DNA from: Haloactinopolyspora alba
GTDB taxonomy: Bacteria; Actinomycetota; Actinomycetes; Jiangellales; Jiangellaceae
DNA length: 64,000 nucleotides
Direction of reading: 5' to 3'
NCBI RefSeq assembly: GCF_003014555.1
Contig: NZ_PYGE01000003.1
Coordinates: forward strand, 124,001 to 188,000
The position numbers and the translations under genes are program-made. The stretch's first letter is position 1; each line of letters begins with the position of its first letter. This document shows positions 29,995-38,827 of the stretch, in pieces. The notes below the pieces were generated by a model, which saw only the letters and a list, made by a program, of their open reading frames with translations, did not search any database and was not told where the DNA came from.

Positions 29995-30834
29995 TCAGTC
30001 GCGTGCTTCGTGCTCCGTACGGTCTCCGCCGGCGGTGAGCCGCTCGCGGAGGAATCCGACGACGCGGTCGCGGGCGGCCATCGCACTGTGGCCGGGTCGT
30101 TCCCGCAGCTCGCCGGTGAGCACCGAGTGAGCGTTCCGGGAGAAGCCGTCGTCGTTCCCCGGCGCCGAGTCGAGCTCGATCACCTCGAACGCGTCACCGA
30201 GGCGGTCGCGCAGTGCCGCGAACCGGTCCCGGTGGCAGCCACGGTCCTCGCTGAACCGCAGCCCGAGCACGCACAACCTCGACCGCGCGGCACGCCGTGC
30301 CACGGTCTCCAGCTCCGCCGCGGCCACACCGGGGTCGCGGCGGCGTTCCTTGCCGATGGGGAACGGCACGGCCGGCTGGCTGATCACCGGCGCGATCACC
30401 GCCGAGTCCACGGCGGCGGCCAGGGCGAACCCGCCGGTGAAACACATCCCGATGATGCCGACGCCCGGTCCGGGCGTGCGCGCGTCCAGGTCACGGGCCA
30501 GCGCCCGCAGGTAGTTCGCGATCGGCCGCCGCGTGTTCGTCGCGAACGCGTGGAACTCGGTCGCGACACACAGCCGCGCCACGACCTTGGCCGCCCGCCC
30601 CGGCGACGCCGGCTCGCCAGGCTCGCCGAACAGGGACGGCATCGCGACCGTGAATCCCTGGCTCACCAGGTGCTCGCCGAGCGCGACGACCTGTGGCGTG
30701 ATGCCGGGAATCTCGGGCAGGAGTACGACTCCCGGTCCGGTTCCCTTCTCGTAGACGTCGTGGGTGACACCCGCGTCGGTGAACGGTGCGGGCGACCATC
30801 CGGTGAGCTGTGCCTCGGGCGCGGCGTCGGTCAT
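29995..30834 (-). CDS. Dienelactone hydrolase-family protein
   Basis: Alpha/beta-hydrolase of 279 aa. The nucleophile elbow is G-M-C-F-T-G-G (Cys nucleophile, as in dienelactone hydrolases) about two fifths along, preceded by GVVLLPEIPGITPQVVALGEHLVSQGF; the C-terminal part contains the histidine region GFSRNAHSVL. Start ATG 30834 is set by AAGGAGG four nt upstream. In aromatic-polyketide clusters such proteins can open or close lactones or help cyclise, but this is an inference from location. Confidence 0.85.
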   Translation of the reverse strand: MTDAAPEAQLTGWSPAPFTDAGVTHDVYEKGTGPGVVLLPEIPGITPQVVALGEHLVSQGFTVAMPSLFGEPGEPASPGRAAKVVARLCVATEFHAFATNTRRPIANYLRALARDLDARTPGPGVGIIGMCFTGGFALAAAVDSAVIAPVISQPAVPFPIGKERRRDPGVAAAELETVARRAARSRLCVLGLRFSEDRGCHRDRFAALRDRLGDAFEVIELDSAPGNDDGFSRNAHSVLTGELRERPGHSAMAARDRVVGFLRERLTAGGDRTEHEARD

Positions 30835-31095
30835 GGTCCTCCTTCGGTCGCGGCTCGGCGGTCGATCCGGTGCCGCGCTCGCCCGGCAGGACGAGGCGAG
30901 GCACACGGATGAGGGGGTCCCGTCGAAACGGGATGTCTGCACAGGGGGTGCGTACCGGCGCGCACTCGCCGGTGGGTGCCTCCTGGCGAAGGGGTGCGCA
31001 GGCGCGACAGGCGCGCTACGCGGTGACTGCGGCGCCGGGCCGCGGCGGCACCGGGCCGTCGTCGCGGCAGCGGCACACGATGCGTCCGCCGCGGG

Positions 31096-31491
31096 TCAGG
31101 CCCGGGGGGTGTCCTCGGCGACCTTCAGTGCGAGGTAGTCGACCGCGTTGAGCCGGTTCAGGATCGCGCGGACAGCGGCGGGCACGGCGGGCTCCTCGGC
31201 GGTGGCGTAGAGCTCCGGTGCGGTCAGCCGGACTCGTCGCCGGCTGGTGCGCAGCTCACAGCCGCCGGCGGCGACGACGTTCTTGACCCAGTCGGAGTCG
31301 GTGCCGTACGGCAACGACAGCACGTACTGCTCGTCCCGCCGGAACACTTTGACCGGGGTGCGGTACTCCTGTCCCGACACCCGGCCACGATGGCACAGCT
31401 GACCGAAGCCGGGCAGCCGCCAGATGACGCCGCCGACGATGCGGTTGGCGAACACGCGGTTGAACCGGGCCAGTCGTCTGCGAAGCGACAT
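31096..31491 (-). CDS. Deazaflavin (F420)-dependent nitroreductase-family protein, small
   Basis: 131-aa protein of the DDN/PNPOx-like family: NRIVGGVIWRLPGFGQLCHRGRVSGQEYRTPV, LSLPYGTDSDWVKNVVAAGGCELRTSRRR, ending TAPELYATAEEP. Members bind F420 and reduce or desaturate small aromatic or terpenoid substrates. ATG 31491 has AGAGGAG six nt upstream; the open frame extends further but without protein-like features. It is divergent from an ECF41 sigma factor gene across 240 bp. Confidence 0.85.
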   Translation of the reverse strand: MSLRRRLARFNRVFANRIVGGVIWRLPGFGQLCHRGRVSGQEYRTPVKVFRRDEQYVLSLPYGTDSDWVKNVVAAGGCELRTSRRRVRLTAPELYATAEEPAVPAAVRAILNRLNAVDYLALKVAEDTPRA

Positions 31492-31731
31492 ACTCGACTC
31501 CTCTTGTTCCTCGGTCCGGCGACGACACTGCCACCGCATTCGCGTGCGGGCCCGGCAGGGTGTCGGCAGGTTCACGGAACCGTCGACGCAGACGGCACGC
31601 TTCCATGCCGCGCCGCGCAGCGGAACGGCTCGCACCGGCCCCGCACCGAATGAGATGTAGATCACATTTTCTGACTGTCACGCTGCGGGTGCTGTCAGCA
31701 CACACATAGTTGAGAGCGCGAGGAGGTCACC

Positions 31732-32712
31732 ATGTCCGACAGCCCGGCAGACCACCCGACTCGACAGGCCGCCCCAGCCGACCACGCGCCGCGGACCGAA
31801 GACGTGCCCCGCACCGCCGACGCCGCCACCCGGACGTTCGTCGAGCACCGGCGGCTGCTGTTCTCCGTCGTGTACAACATGCTCGGCAGCGTCAGCGACG
31901 CCGAGGAGGTGCTCCAGGAAGCCTGGCTGGCCTGGAGCCGGCACAACGACCGCCTGAGCAACCGCGAGATCGAGAACCCGCGGGCCTACCTGGTGCGGGT
32001 CGCGGTGAACCAGGCACTGGCGCAGAAGGCGGTCATCAGCCGCCGGCGCGAGACCTACGTCGGCCCGTGGCTGCCCGAGCCACTGGTGTCCGAGTCGGCC
32101 GCGGACACCGACGTCGCCGACGAGGTCCTGCGCGCCGAGTCGGTCTCCATGGCGCTGCTCGTCGTCCTCGAGACGCTGTCCCCGGTGGAACGGGCGGTCT
32201 TCGTCCTGCACGAGGCGTTCGGCTACGCGCACACCGAGATCGCCGACATCCTCGACCGCACCCCCGACTCCGTACGCCAGATCGCACATCGCGCCCGCGA
32301 GCACGTGCACGCCCGCCGTCCCCGTTACCAGACCGAGCCGGCCACGCAGGAGAAGGTGACCGAACGGTTCATCGCCGCGGCGCTCGGTGGCGACCTCGTC
32401 AAGCTGATGGACATCCTGGCGCCCGACGTGACGCTGTGGGCCGACGGCGGCGGCAAGGCTCTCGCGGCCGCGAAGCCACTGCACGGTCGCGACAAGGTGG
32501 CGCGGATGATGGCCGGGTTCGCCAGCCGGCCCGCGGGCCTCGACATGCGCTTCCGACGGGTGAACGACGACCTGTCGGTGTTGCTGTTCACCGGGGACAC
32601 GCTGTGGGCGGTGCTCATCCTCGACCTCACCGCCGAGGGCGACCAGGTGCGCGAGATCTACAGCATCACCAACCCCGACAAGTTGCGCCACATCGCCGCG
32701 GACGCCGACTAG
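31732..32712 (+). CDS. ECF41-type RNA polymerase sigma factor with SnoaL-like C-terminal domain
   Basis: 326 aa. Sigma2 region at about 38-105 (VVYNMLGSVSDAEEVLQEAWLAWSR), sigma4 at about 150-205 (LSPVERAVFVLHEAFGYAHTEIADILDRTPDSVRQIAHRAR), then a C-terminal SnoaL-like domain (about 215-320) with DVTLWADGGGK and a terminal NPDKL motif. In ECF41 factors this extension replaces an anti-sigma factor and modulates activity. RBS GAGGAGG precedes the ATG. Usual targets are a few neighbouring oxidoreductase-type genes; here the divergent F420-type reductase is the obvious candidate. A TGTCAC about 55 nt upstream could be part of its own promoter, but no matching -10 was found. Confidence 0.92.
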   Translation: MSDSPADHPTRQAAPADHAPRTEDVPRTADAATRTFVEHRRLLFSVVYNMLGSVSDAEEVLQEAWLAWSRHNDRLSNREIENPRAYLVRVAVNQALAQKAVISRRRETYVGPWLPEPLVSESAADTDVADEVLRAESVSMALLVVLETLSPVERAVFVLHEAFGYAHTEIADILDRTPDSVRQIAHRAREHVHARRPRYQTEPATQEKVTERFIAAALGGDLVKLMDILAPDVTLWADGGGKALAAAKPLHGRDKVARMMAGFASRPAGLDMRFRRVNDDLSVLLFTGDTLWAVLILDLTAEGDQVREIYSITNPDKLRHIAADAD

Positions 32713-32716
32713 ACCC

Positions 32717-33295
32717 CTACCCGTCCCAGATCGGCGTGCTGACCAGCGGCTCGTCGGCCAGCGCGCCCAGCGAACCACGGAAGAAGATCAGCGGGTCCTG
32801 GTTACGCCGCAGCACACCGAGCTCCACGACCCTTGCCAGGAAGATGACGTGGTCGCCCCCCTCCAGCTCGTCGACCAACTGACAGCTGAGGAACGCCAGC
32901 GCCTGGCTGAGCACCGGCACGCCGGTCAGCGACGGGCGGGTCGCTTCGGCCTGCACGGCGGCGGAGGCCCTGCCGGCGAAGGCGCGGGCGAGCCGCTCCT
33001 GTGGGCCGGCGAGGAAGTTCACCACGTACGCCCCGGTGTCGTGGATGACCGGGCGCAGCCGGGAGTCGCGGTGCAGGCAGAACAGCACCATGGGCGGGTC
33101 CAGCGACACCGAGGTGAACGAGTTCACCGTCGTGCCGTCGGCGGTGTCCTCCCGGCCGCTGGTGATCACGGTCACGCCGGTGACGAACATGCCGCACACC
33201 TCGCGAAGGATCGACGAATCCACCGTCTGCTCCTGATGCAGCGCCATGTCGCCGTCAGCGGACCCGCCGGTGTCGTGCAGTCCCGACCTGTCCAT
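32717..33295 (-). CDS. Flavin reductase (HpaC/ActVB-like) family protein
   Basis: 192 aa, flavin-reductase-like split-barrel: LREVCGMFVTGVTVITS, TVNSFTSVSLDPPMVLFCL and HVIFLARVVELGV are the family landmarks. Such enzymes provide reduced FMN/FAD to two-component monooxygenases or flavin-dependent halogenases; the halogenase-family gene at 44408-46111 is a possible client (inference). It ends 4 nt from the convergent sigma-factor stop and starts 3 nt after the GNAT stop. Start ATG 33295 is assumed; an internal ATG (MALHQEQTVD, 16 codons in) fits the family N-terminus equally well. Confidence 0.85.
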   Translation of the reverse strand: MDRSGLHDTGGSADGDMALHQEQTVDSSILREVCGMFVTGVTVITSGREDTADGTTVNSFTSVSLDPPMVLFCLHRDSRLRPVIHDTGAYVVNFLAGPQERLARAFAGRASAAVQAEATRPSLTGVPVLSQALAFLSCQLVDELEGGDHVIFLARVVELGVLRRNQDPLIFFRGSLGALADEPLVSTPIWDG

Positions 33296-33298
33296 CGG

Positions 33299-33838
33299 TC
33301 ACACACCCCTCGGTGATCTCTTGCGCACGGCCGTCGTCACTCGTGACGTTCCCTGACCGCCGGAGCCGGCCGCGACGTGCAGATTCATCGGGACCGGCCA
33401 GTCGTCGTGACGTTCGAAGCCGAGACCGCGGTGCAGCGGCTCCGCCTGCTTCGACGAGAAGATGCTGATGCGCTCGCACCCGCGCCTGACGAGCTCGTCG
33501 ATGACGGCCGTCCAGCAGGCCATGAACAGACCCTGATGGCGGTGGTCCGGGTCGGTTCCGCCGGTGATGCCGTATCCGTAGATCGACGCGGGTGCCTTCG
33601 GCCCGGGAAACCGCCGCCGGACCTCGCCGGTCGCGAACGCCACGACGCCGGCGCCGTCGGCCTCGGCGACGTGGGCCACGAAGGCCGGGTCGTTGGTGAG
33701 CCGGTCGAGTGTGGCGTCCTCGCAGGCCTGGACCCAAGGCCCCGGCGGGTGCGGCCCGTCGATGGAGTCGTGCATGATCACCATGAGCTCGGTCAGCCGC
33801 GGCGCGTCCGCGGGCGTGGCCAGACGTGTCGTGGGCAC
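33299..33838 (-). CDS. GNAT-family N-acetyltransferase
   Basis: 179 aa. The GNAT core is visible as FVAHVAEADGAGVVAFATGE, an acetyl-CoA-loop-like DHRHQGLFMACWTAVIDELVRRGC (Q/R-x-x-G-x variant) and ISIFSSKQAEPLHRGLGF. GTG start with GGAGGACAGCC upstream. The last 25 residues are basic and not part of the fold. In the cluster it may acetylate an intermediate or serve self-protection, for instance by acylating the amino sugar; nothing in the sequence settles this. Confidence 0.8.
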   Translation of the reverse strand: MPTTRLATPADAPRLTELMVIMHDSIDGPHPPGPWVQACEDATLDRLTNDPAFVAHVAEADGAGVVAFATGEVRRRFPGPKAPASIYGYGITGGTDPDHRHQGLFMACWTAVIDELVRRGCERISIFSSKQAEPLHRGLGFERHDDWPVPMNLHVAAGSGGQGTSRVTTAVRKRSPRGV

Positions 33839-33886
33839 GGCTGTCCTCCTTCGTCGTCGGCGGCCCGGCCGTCCGGCCGGCCGGTG

Positions 33887-35068
33887 TCAGGCGGCGGACG
33901 GCTGCGCTCCGGATGCGGCCAGGCCGGCCAGTTGCGCGACCACGTCGTGCGGGGAGGGCATGGCCTCCATCGTCGACACGATCCCGGCGCAGGCGTCGCG
34001 GTACGAGGGCTCGTGGATGACGTCGTGCAGTGCCTCGCGGACCAGTTCCGGCGTGGCCTCCGAACGGGTCACGGCGACGCCGGCGCCGCCGCTGGTCATG
34101 ACATGCGCGTTCATCGGCGAGTCGCCGACGCTTCGGGGCAGCGCGACCTGCGGGACGCCGGCGCAGAACGCGGAGAACATCGAGCTCATGCCCGAGTGGT
34201 GCACGATCGCGTCGCAGCTGGCCAGCAGGGTGTCCAGGGGCACGAAATCCACCACCCGGACCGATTCGGGCACGTCGCCGAGGATCGCCGAGACGTCGAC
34301 GCCACCGGTGGCGATGATCACCTCGGTGTCCTCGTCCGCCGCGCCGCGCACGACCGCGTCGAGCACCTCGGGCCAGCCGTGGTCGGCCGACGTCGTTCCC
34401 ATCGTCACGGCGACTCGGTGCCGGCGCTGTTTGCGCAGCACCCACGGCTGGACCTCTCCGGAGCCGTTGTAGGTACACGGCTGCATCGACAGCACGGGGA
34501 ACGGCACCTCGCCCGGCGAGACCGGGCTGAACTGGTCGAGCGACTCCGGGATCAGGCTGACCTCCGCGTCACAGTGCTCCGGGAACTGGGTGACGCCGTG
34601 GCGCCGGGCGACCTCCGGAGGCTCGTCGGCCATCCACGGGACCGCCGGATAGCGAAGCCCGATGCCGTGCATGACCCCCAGGGCACCGGCGGCGCGAGCC
34701 GCCACCAGCCCCCACGGCATCCAGGCGGGCGTCACCACCACGTCGGCCTTCCAACCCCGGGCGGCGTCCACCAGCCCCGGCAGCATCATCTGCCCGATCG
34801 TGGACAGCATGCCCACGAATGCGCCGACCGCCTTTTCCGGCGGCAGGTTGTGGTTGGACTCGTCGGCCATGAAGCTGCGGTGCGGCTCACCCACGTCCTG
34901 TCCCGGTGCGGGGTCCAGCACCGACAGCCCGGCGCCGGCGGCTGTCCTGCGGGTGACCTCACCACCGGCGAAGACGACCTGGTGCCCGGCAAGCCGCGCC
35001 GCCTGGGCGAGCGGGACCATCGGAGTCGTGTGCGAGAACGTCGGCGACGTCGTGAAAAGAATGCGCAT
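33887..35068 (-). CDS. Glycosyltransferase, GT1 family (antibiotic type)
   Basis: 393-aa GT-B enzyme that should attach the TDP-deoxysugar to the aglycone. N-terminal MRILFTTSPTFSHTTPMVPLAQAARLAGHQVVFAG matches the acceptor domain of DesVII/UrdGT2-like enzymes, with the C-terminal nucleotide-binding signature DAIVHHSGMSSMFSAFCAGVPQVALP and the D/N region MNAHVMTSGGAGVAV. Start ATG 35068 with AGAAGGGG upstream. No DesVIII/DnrQ-type auxiliary partner gene is seen in the window. It is the only glycosyltransferase here. Confidence 0.92.
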   Translation of the reverse strand: MRILFTTSPTFSHTTPMVPLAQAARLAGHQVVFAGGEVTRRTAAGAGLSVLDPAPGQDVGEPHRSFMADESNHNLPPEKAVGAFVGMLSTIGQMMLPGLVDAARGWKADVVVTPAWMPWGLVAARAAGALGVMHGIGLRYPAVPWMADEPPEVARRHGVTQFPEHCDAEVSLIPESLDQFSPVSPGEVPFPVLSMQPCTYNGSGEVQPWVLRKQRRHRVAVTMGTTSADHGWPEVLDAVVRGAADEDTEVIIATGGVDVSAILGDVPESVRVVDFVPLDTLLASCDAIVHHSGMSSMFSAFCAGVPQVALPRSVGDSPMNAHVMTSGGAGVAVTRSEATPELVREALHDVIHEPSYRDACAGIVSTMEAMPSPHDVVAQLAGLAASGAQPSAA

Positions 35069-35132
35069 GTTTCCCCTTCTCTCGGTGGATTCCCGCTGCG
35101 TACGTCCGGCCGCGGGCGGCGACGGCGCCCGT

Positions 35133-36020
35133 TCAGGCTGCCGTCGCCGGTCCGTGCCGGTCGGCGATGTGGCACACGTAGGAGCCGTAGGCGCTGCCCG
35201 ACAGCTGCTCACCGAGCCGGCGGCACTGTGCCGGGCTGATGAAGCCGCAGTTCAGCGCCACCTCCTCGATGCAGGCAATCCGTTCGCCCTGGCGCTGTTC
35301 CAGCAACTGCACGTACTGCCCGGCGTGCAGCAGCGACTCTTGCGTGCCCATGTCCAGCCAGGCGAAGCCGCGCCCGAGCTCGGTCAGCCGCGCCCGGCCC
35401 TGCTCCAGGTACGCCCGGTTGACGTCGGTGATCTCCAGTTCCCCGCGCGCGGACGGGACCATGTTCTTGGCGATGCCGACGACGTCGCTGTCGTACATGT
35501 ACAGCCCGGTCACCGCGAGATTCGAACGCGGCCGGTCCGGTTTCTCCTCCAGCGACACCAGCCGTCCGTCCGGGCCGGTCTCGCCCACCGCGTAGCTGCG
35601 AGGGTCGCTGACCCAGTATCCGAACAGCGCACACCCGTCGAGCTCACGCGCGCTGTCGCCGAGGACCTTGGTGAACCGCGGGCCGTGGAAGATGTTGTCA
35701 CCGAGCACGAGCGCGACCTGATCGTCACCGATGAAGTCGGCTCCGATGATCAACGCCTCCGCGATGCCGTTGGGCTCGTCCTGCTCGGCGTACTCGATGT
35801 GGATGCCGAGATGCGAGCCGTCCCCCAGCAGCTCTCGGAACAGGCCCGCGTGGTGCGCGCGGTGCACGATCAGCACGTCGCGCACCCCGGCGAGCATCAG
35901 CACGGACAGCGGGTAGTAGATCATCGGCTTGTCGTAGACCGGCAGGATGTGCTTGGACAGCGTCGACGTCAACGGCCGCAGCCGCGTCGCACTGCCGCCG
36001 GCGAGCACGATGCCCTTCAT
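35133..36020 (-). CDS. rmlA: Glucose-1-phosphate thymidylyltransferase
   Basis: 295 aa, first step of TDP-deoxysugar synthesis (glucose-1-P + dTTP to TDP-glucose). Signature MKGIVLAGGSATRLRPLTS (usual GGSGTRL, here S-A-T), KPMIYYPLSVLMLAG, EQDEPNGIAEALIIGADFIG, LVLGDNIFHG, SLEEKPDRPRSNLAVTGLYMYD and GFAWLDMGT. The ATG overlaps the stop of the epimerase gene as ATGA, so the longer frame upstream is a shadow. It lies in a six-gene deoxysugar block. Confidence 0.95.
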   Translation of the reverse strand: MKGIVLAGGSATRLRPLTSTLSKHILPVYDKPMIYYPLSVLMLAGVRDVLIVHRAHHAGLFRELLGDGSHLGIHIEYAEQDEPNGIAEALIIGADFIGDDQVALVLGDNIFHGPRFTKVLGDSARELDGCALFGYWVSDPRSYAVGETGPDGRLVSLEEKPDRPRSNLAVTGLYMYDSDVVGIAKNMVPSARGELEITDVNRAYLEQGRARLTELGRGFAWLDMGTQESLLHAGQYVQLLEQRQGERIACIEEVALNCGFISPAQCRRLGEQLSGSAYGSYVCHIADRHGPATAA

Positions 36021-36616
36021 CGCCCGTCCCCCCGCTCGATGGCCAGGCACTGCGAGTACTCCGGGAGCACGCCGCGCTCGGCGGCCTCGGTCAGCGTCAT
36101 GGCGACGCGGTCGCGTTCGGAGAAGATCGGGGTGACGTCGGCCGGGATGGGCAGGTCCAGCTCGGGATCGACGACCGAGACGGCCAGCTCGTTCGAGGGC
36201 ACGTACTCCGAGGTGATCATGTACGACATCACGGTGTCGTCCTCGAGCGCGACGAACGCGTGCCCGAGACCGACGGGGAAATACATCGTGCGGAAGTCGA
36301 CCTGGTCCATCAGGACGGTGTCCCACTGCCCGAACGTGGGCGAGCCGATGCGGATGTCCACCACGATGTCCAGCGCCCGGCCCCGGGCGCAGTACACGTA
36401 CTTGGCACAGCCGGGCGGCGTCGCCGTGAAGTGCACGCCGCGGACCACCCCGCGGCGGGACTGGCTGTGGTTCGTCTGAACGACGGGCAGGGACACGCCG
36501 GTGGCCTCGGTGAACGCGGTGCCCTGGAACGGTGAGACGAACAGGCCGCGTCCGTCGGCGAAGACATCGGGGGTGAATTCCAGGGCGCCCTGCACCGCAA
36601 GTGTGCGTACCTTCAT
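36017..36616 (-). CDS. rmlC: TDP-4-keto-6-deoxyglucose 3,5- (or 5-) epimerase
   Basis: 199-aa cupin enzyme. Catalytic residues sit at canonical positions: H62 in RGVHF and Y132 in MSYMIT, with the loop YFPVGLGHAFVALEDDTVM between. The start region has FVSPFQGTAFTEATG where RmlC has F-x-E-x(7)-F. Secondary-metabolite members (DnmU, NovW) catalyse 5- or 3-epimerisation to give L- or modified D-sugars; which one applies cannot be told. Translationally coupled to rmlA. Confidence 0.93.
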   Translation of the reverse strand: MKVRTLAVQGALEFTPDVFADGRGLFVSPFQGTAFTEATGVSLPVVQTNHSQSRRGVVRGVHFTATPPGCAKYVYCARGRALDIVVDIRIGSPTFGQWDTVLMDQVDFRTMYFPVGLGHAFVALEDDTVMSYMITSEYVPSNELAVSVVDPELDLPIPADVTPIFSERDRVAMTLTEAAERGVLPEYSQCLAIERGDGR

Positions 36617-36655
36617 GTCCGTCTCCCTCCTCGGCGGTGCGTGACGCGCGGCGTC

Positions 36656-37765
36656 TCACACCGTCGCCAGTACGTCACGCAGCGCGGCGATCACCTTGTC
36701 CTGCAGGCCGGTCGGCAACGAGGGGTACATCGGCAGCGAGAAGATCTCGCCGGCGAGCCGTTCGGTGACCGGGAGCGACCCCTCCGCGTAGCCCAGCCGC
36801 TCGAACCCGGTCATGGTGTGCACCGGCCACGGATAGCTGATGTTCAGGTGGATGTCGTAGTCGCGGAGGCGCTCGATGATCTCGTCCCGGCGCGGGTGGC
36901 GCACCACGTAGACGTAATAGACGTGCTCGTTCCCGTGGTTCGGCCGCGGCAGCACGAGGTCGGTGTCGCCCAGGCCCTCGGCGTAGCGCCGGGCGACCTC
37001 GCGGCGCCCCGAGACGTAGCGGTCGAGCCTGGTGAGCTTGCGCCGCAGGATCTCGGCCTGAACCTCGTCCAGCCGGCAGTTGTGTGCGGGCGTCTGGACG
37101 GTGTAGTAGGCGCCGTCCATGCCGTAGAACCGCAGCCGGCGCAGCCGGTCAGCCACCTCGACCCGCGGGGCCACCACCGCGCCGCCGTCGCCGTATGCGC
37201 CCAGCACCTTGGTGGGATAGAAGGAGAACGCCGCGGCGTCGCCGACCGTCCCCGCCAGCCTGCCGTGCTGGCGTGCGCCGTGCGCCTGGGCGCAGTCCTC
37301 GACCAGCTGCAGCCCGTGCCGGTCGCACAGTCGCCGCAACGGTGCCAGGTCGACGCACTGCCCGTACAGGTGCACCGGAAGTACGCATCGGGTCCGTGCG
37401 GTGACTGCCGCCTCGACCTGATCGACGTCGATGAGGAAGTCGCCGGCGCGGACATCGACGAAGACCGGTGTGGCTCCCACGGCATCGATGGCGACGACCG
37501 TGGGAGCCGCCGTGTTGGACACCGTGATGACCTCGTCGCCGGGCCCGACGTTCAGCGCCTGCAACGCGAGCTTGATCGCGTTCGTGCCGTTGTCGACGCT
37601 GACGCAGTGGTCCATACCGTGATATGCGGCGAACTCCTCCTCGAACCCTCGCACGCTCCCGGCCAGGACCAGCCGTCCGGACCGGAAGACCGTGTCGACG
37701 GCGTCCAGGATGTCGTCGCGCTCGTTCTCGTACTCGGGCAGGTAATCCCAGACATGGGTGGGCAC
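36656..37765 (-). CDS. DegT/DnrJ/EryC1 sugar aminotransferase
   Basis: PLP-dependent aminotransferase of 369 aa. The PLP lysine is K186 in [18 protein letters not shown], the ring-stacking/acid motif is [10 protein letters not shown] (about 155-164), and PVHLYGQ and [10 protein letters not shown] are family-conserved. Closest in pattern to 3-aminotransferases such as DnmJ. GTG start with GGGAGTAACC upstream. With the 2,3-dehydratase it should make a 3-amino-2,3,6-trideoxy sugar (inference). Confidence 0.93.
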   Translation of the reverse strand: MPTHVWDYLPEYENERDDILDAVDTVFRSGRLVLAGSVRGFEEEFAAYHGMDHCVSVDNGTNAIKLALQALNVGPGDEVITVSNTAAPTVVAIDAVGATPVFVDVRAGDFLIDVDQVEAAVTARTRCVLPVHLYGQCVDLAPLRRLCDRHGLQLVEDCAQAHGARQHGRLAGTVGDAAAFSFYPTKVLGAYGDGGAVVAPRVEVADRLRRLRFYGMDGAYYTVQTPAHNCRLDEVQAEILRRKLTRLDRYVSGRREVARRYAEGLGDTDLVLPRPNHGNEHVYYVYVVRHPRRDEIIERLRDYDIHLNISYPWPVHTMTGFERLGYAEGSLPVTERLAGEIFSLPMYPSLPTGLQDKVIAALRDVLATV

Positions 37766-37774
37766 GGTTACTCC

Positions 37775-38800
37775 CTACTGTCGCCGTGTGGTCTCGTCGT
37801 CGTGCCACGTCAGGTCGGTCACGAGCCGGTCGATTCCCTCGCGCAGCGAAATCCGCGGGCGCCACCCGGTCACGGCACGGAACCGCGTCGAGTCGATGGT
37901 GACGCTGCGGAAGTCGGTCTCGGGTGCGTGCTCGGGCGGCGGTACGGACACGACCGGCACCGCACCGGTCCCGGCCCGGTCGGCGACCACTTGCGCGATC
38001 AGTTCGAACACCCGCCCCAGCGGGTCACCTCGTCCGGCACCGATCAGCCAGTGCCGGCCCGCCAGCCCGTCGGCGTGGTCCAGCGCGGCCTCGAAGGCGC
38101 ACGCGATGTCGGAGACGTCCACCAGATCACGCCGGACGGTCCCGTCGTGCCACATCGTGAGCGGCTCGCCCGCCAGCGCGCGCCGCACCATCGCGGTGAC
38201 GACCCCACGGTCGGCGCCACCGGGAGAGGTGCCGAAGACGGTGGGCAGCCGCAGGCTGACGCCGCGGACCCAGCCGGCCTCGGTCGCCTGCACGAGCGCC
38301 TGCTCGGCGGCGACCTTCTGCCGGTCGTAGACGGTCGCCGGATGGTCGTGCTCGGAGCCGTCCAGCGGTTCTCGCGGTGGCACCCCGACCTGCGACGCGG
38401 CACCGGCGTACACCAGCACCGGCGGTGCCTCGTGGCCGCTGTCCGCGCGCAGGACCTCGGTGAGCTCGCGCATGACGCCGACGTTGACGCGCTCCGCGCC
38501 GTCGCTGTCGGCGGCCCGCCAGCCGCCCTCACTGAGCAGCAGATGCACCACGGCGTCGGAGCCCTTCACGGCGGCGGCCATCGCCTCCCGGTCGGTCAGA
38601 TCGGCGGTGACCACCTCGATCCCGGCTGCCGCCGCGGCCGGCGGGACGGCGGCGGCCCGCGCCACGGCGCGCAACCGCACGTCGCGCCGGGCCAGCCGGG
38701 CCAGCACCGCGGAGCCGACGAATCCGGTCGCGCCCAGGACGGTGATCTGCGGACGGGCGTCCTCTCCCGGCCGACGTGGCGTCGCGCTCGTGGCGGTCAT
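37775..38800 (-). CDS. NAD(P)-dependent TDP-hexose 4-ketoreductase
   Basis: Extended-SDR/epimerase-fold protein of about 341 aa: ITVLGATGFVGSAVLARL (glycine motif), LVYAGAAS, Y-x3-K as VYDRQK, SLRLPTVFG and RDLVDVSDIACAFEAAL. It resembles UrdR/OleU/DnmV-type 4-ketoreductases that finish deoxysugar synthesis. I choose ATG 38800 (MTATSATPRRPG); a GTG three codons upstream is only a base or two from the GGAG. Located between the aminotransferase and the 2,3-dehydratase genes. Confidence 0.87.
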   Translation of the reverse strand: MTATSATPRRPGEDARPQITVLGATGFVGSAVLARLARRDVRLRAVARAAAVPPAAAAAGIEVVTADLTDREAMAAAVKGSDAVVHLLLSEGGWRAADSDGAERVNVGVMRELTEVLRADSGHEAPPVLVYAGAASQVGVPPREPLDGSEHDHPATVYDRQKVAAEQALVQATEAGWVRGVSLRLPTVFGTSPGGADRGVVTAMVRRALAGEPLTMWHDGTVRRDLVDVSDIACAFEAALDHADGLAGRHWLIGAGRGDPLGRVFELIAQVVADRAGTGAVPVVSVPPPEHAPETDFRSVTIDSTRFRAVTGWRPRISLREGIDRLVTDLTWHDDETTRRQ

Positions 38801-38827
38801 CGTGATCACGTCTCCAGTTCTGGCTGT

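Noticed and set aside
31670-31731. ECF41 autoregulatory promoter upstream of the sigma gene
   Set aside because: A TGTCAC is present but no CGTC-type -10 follows at the expected distance.
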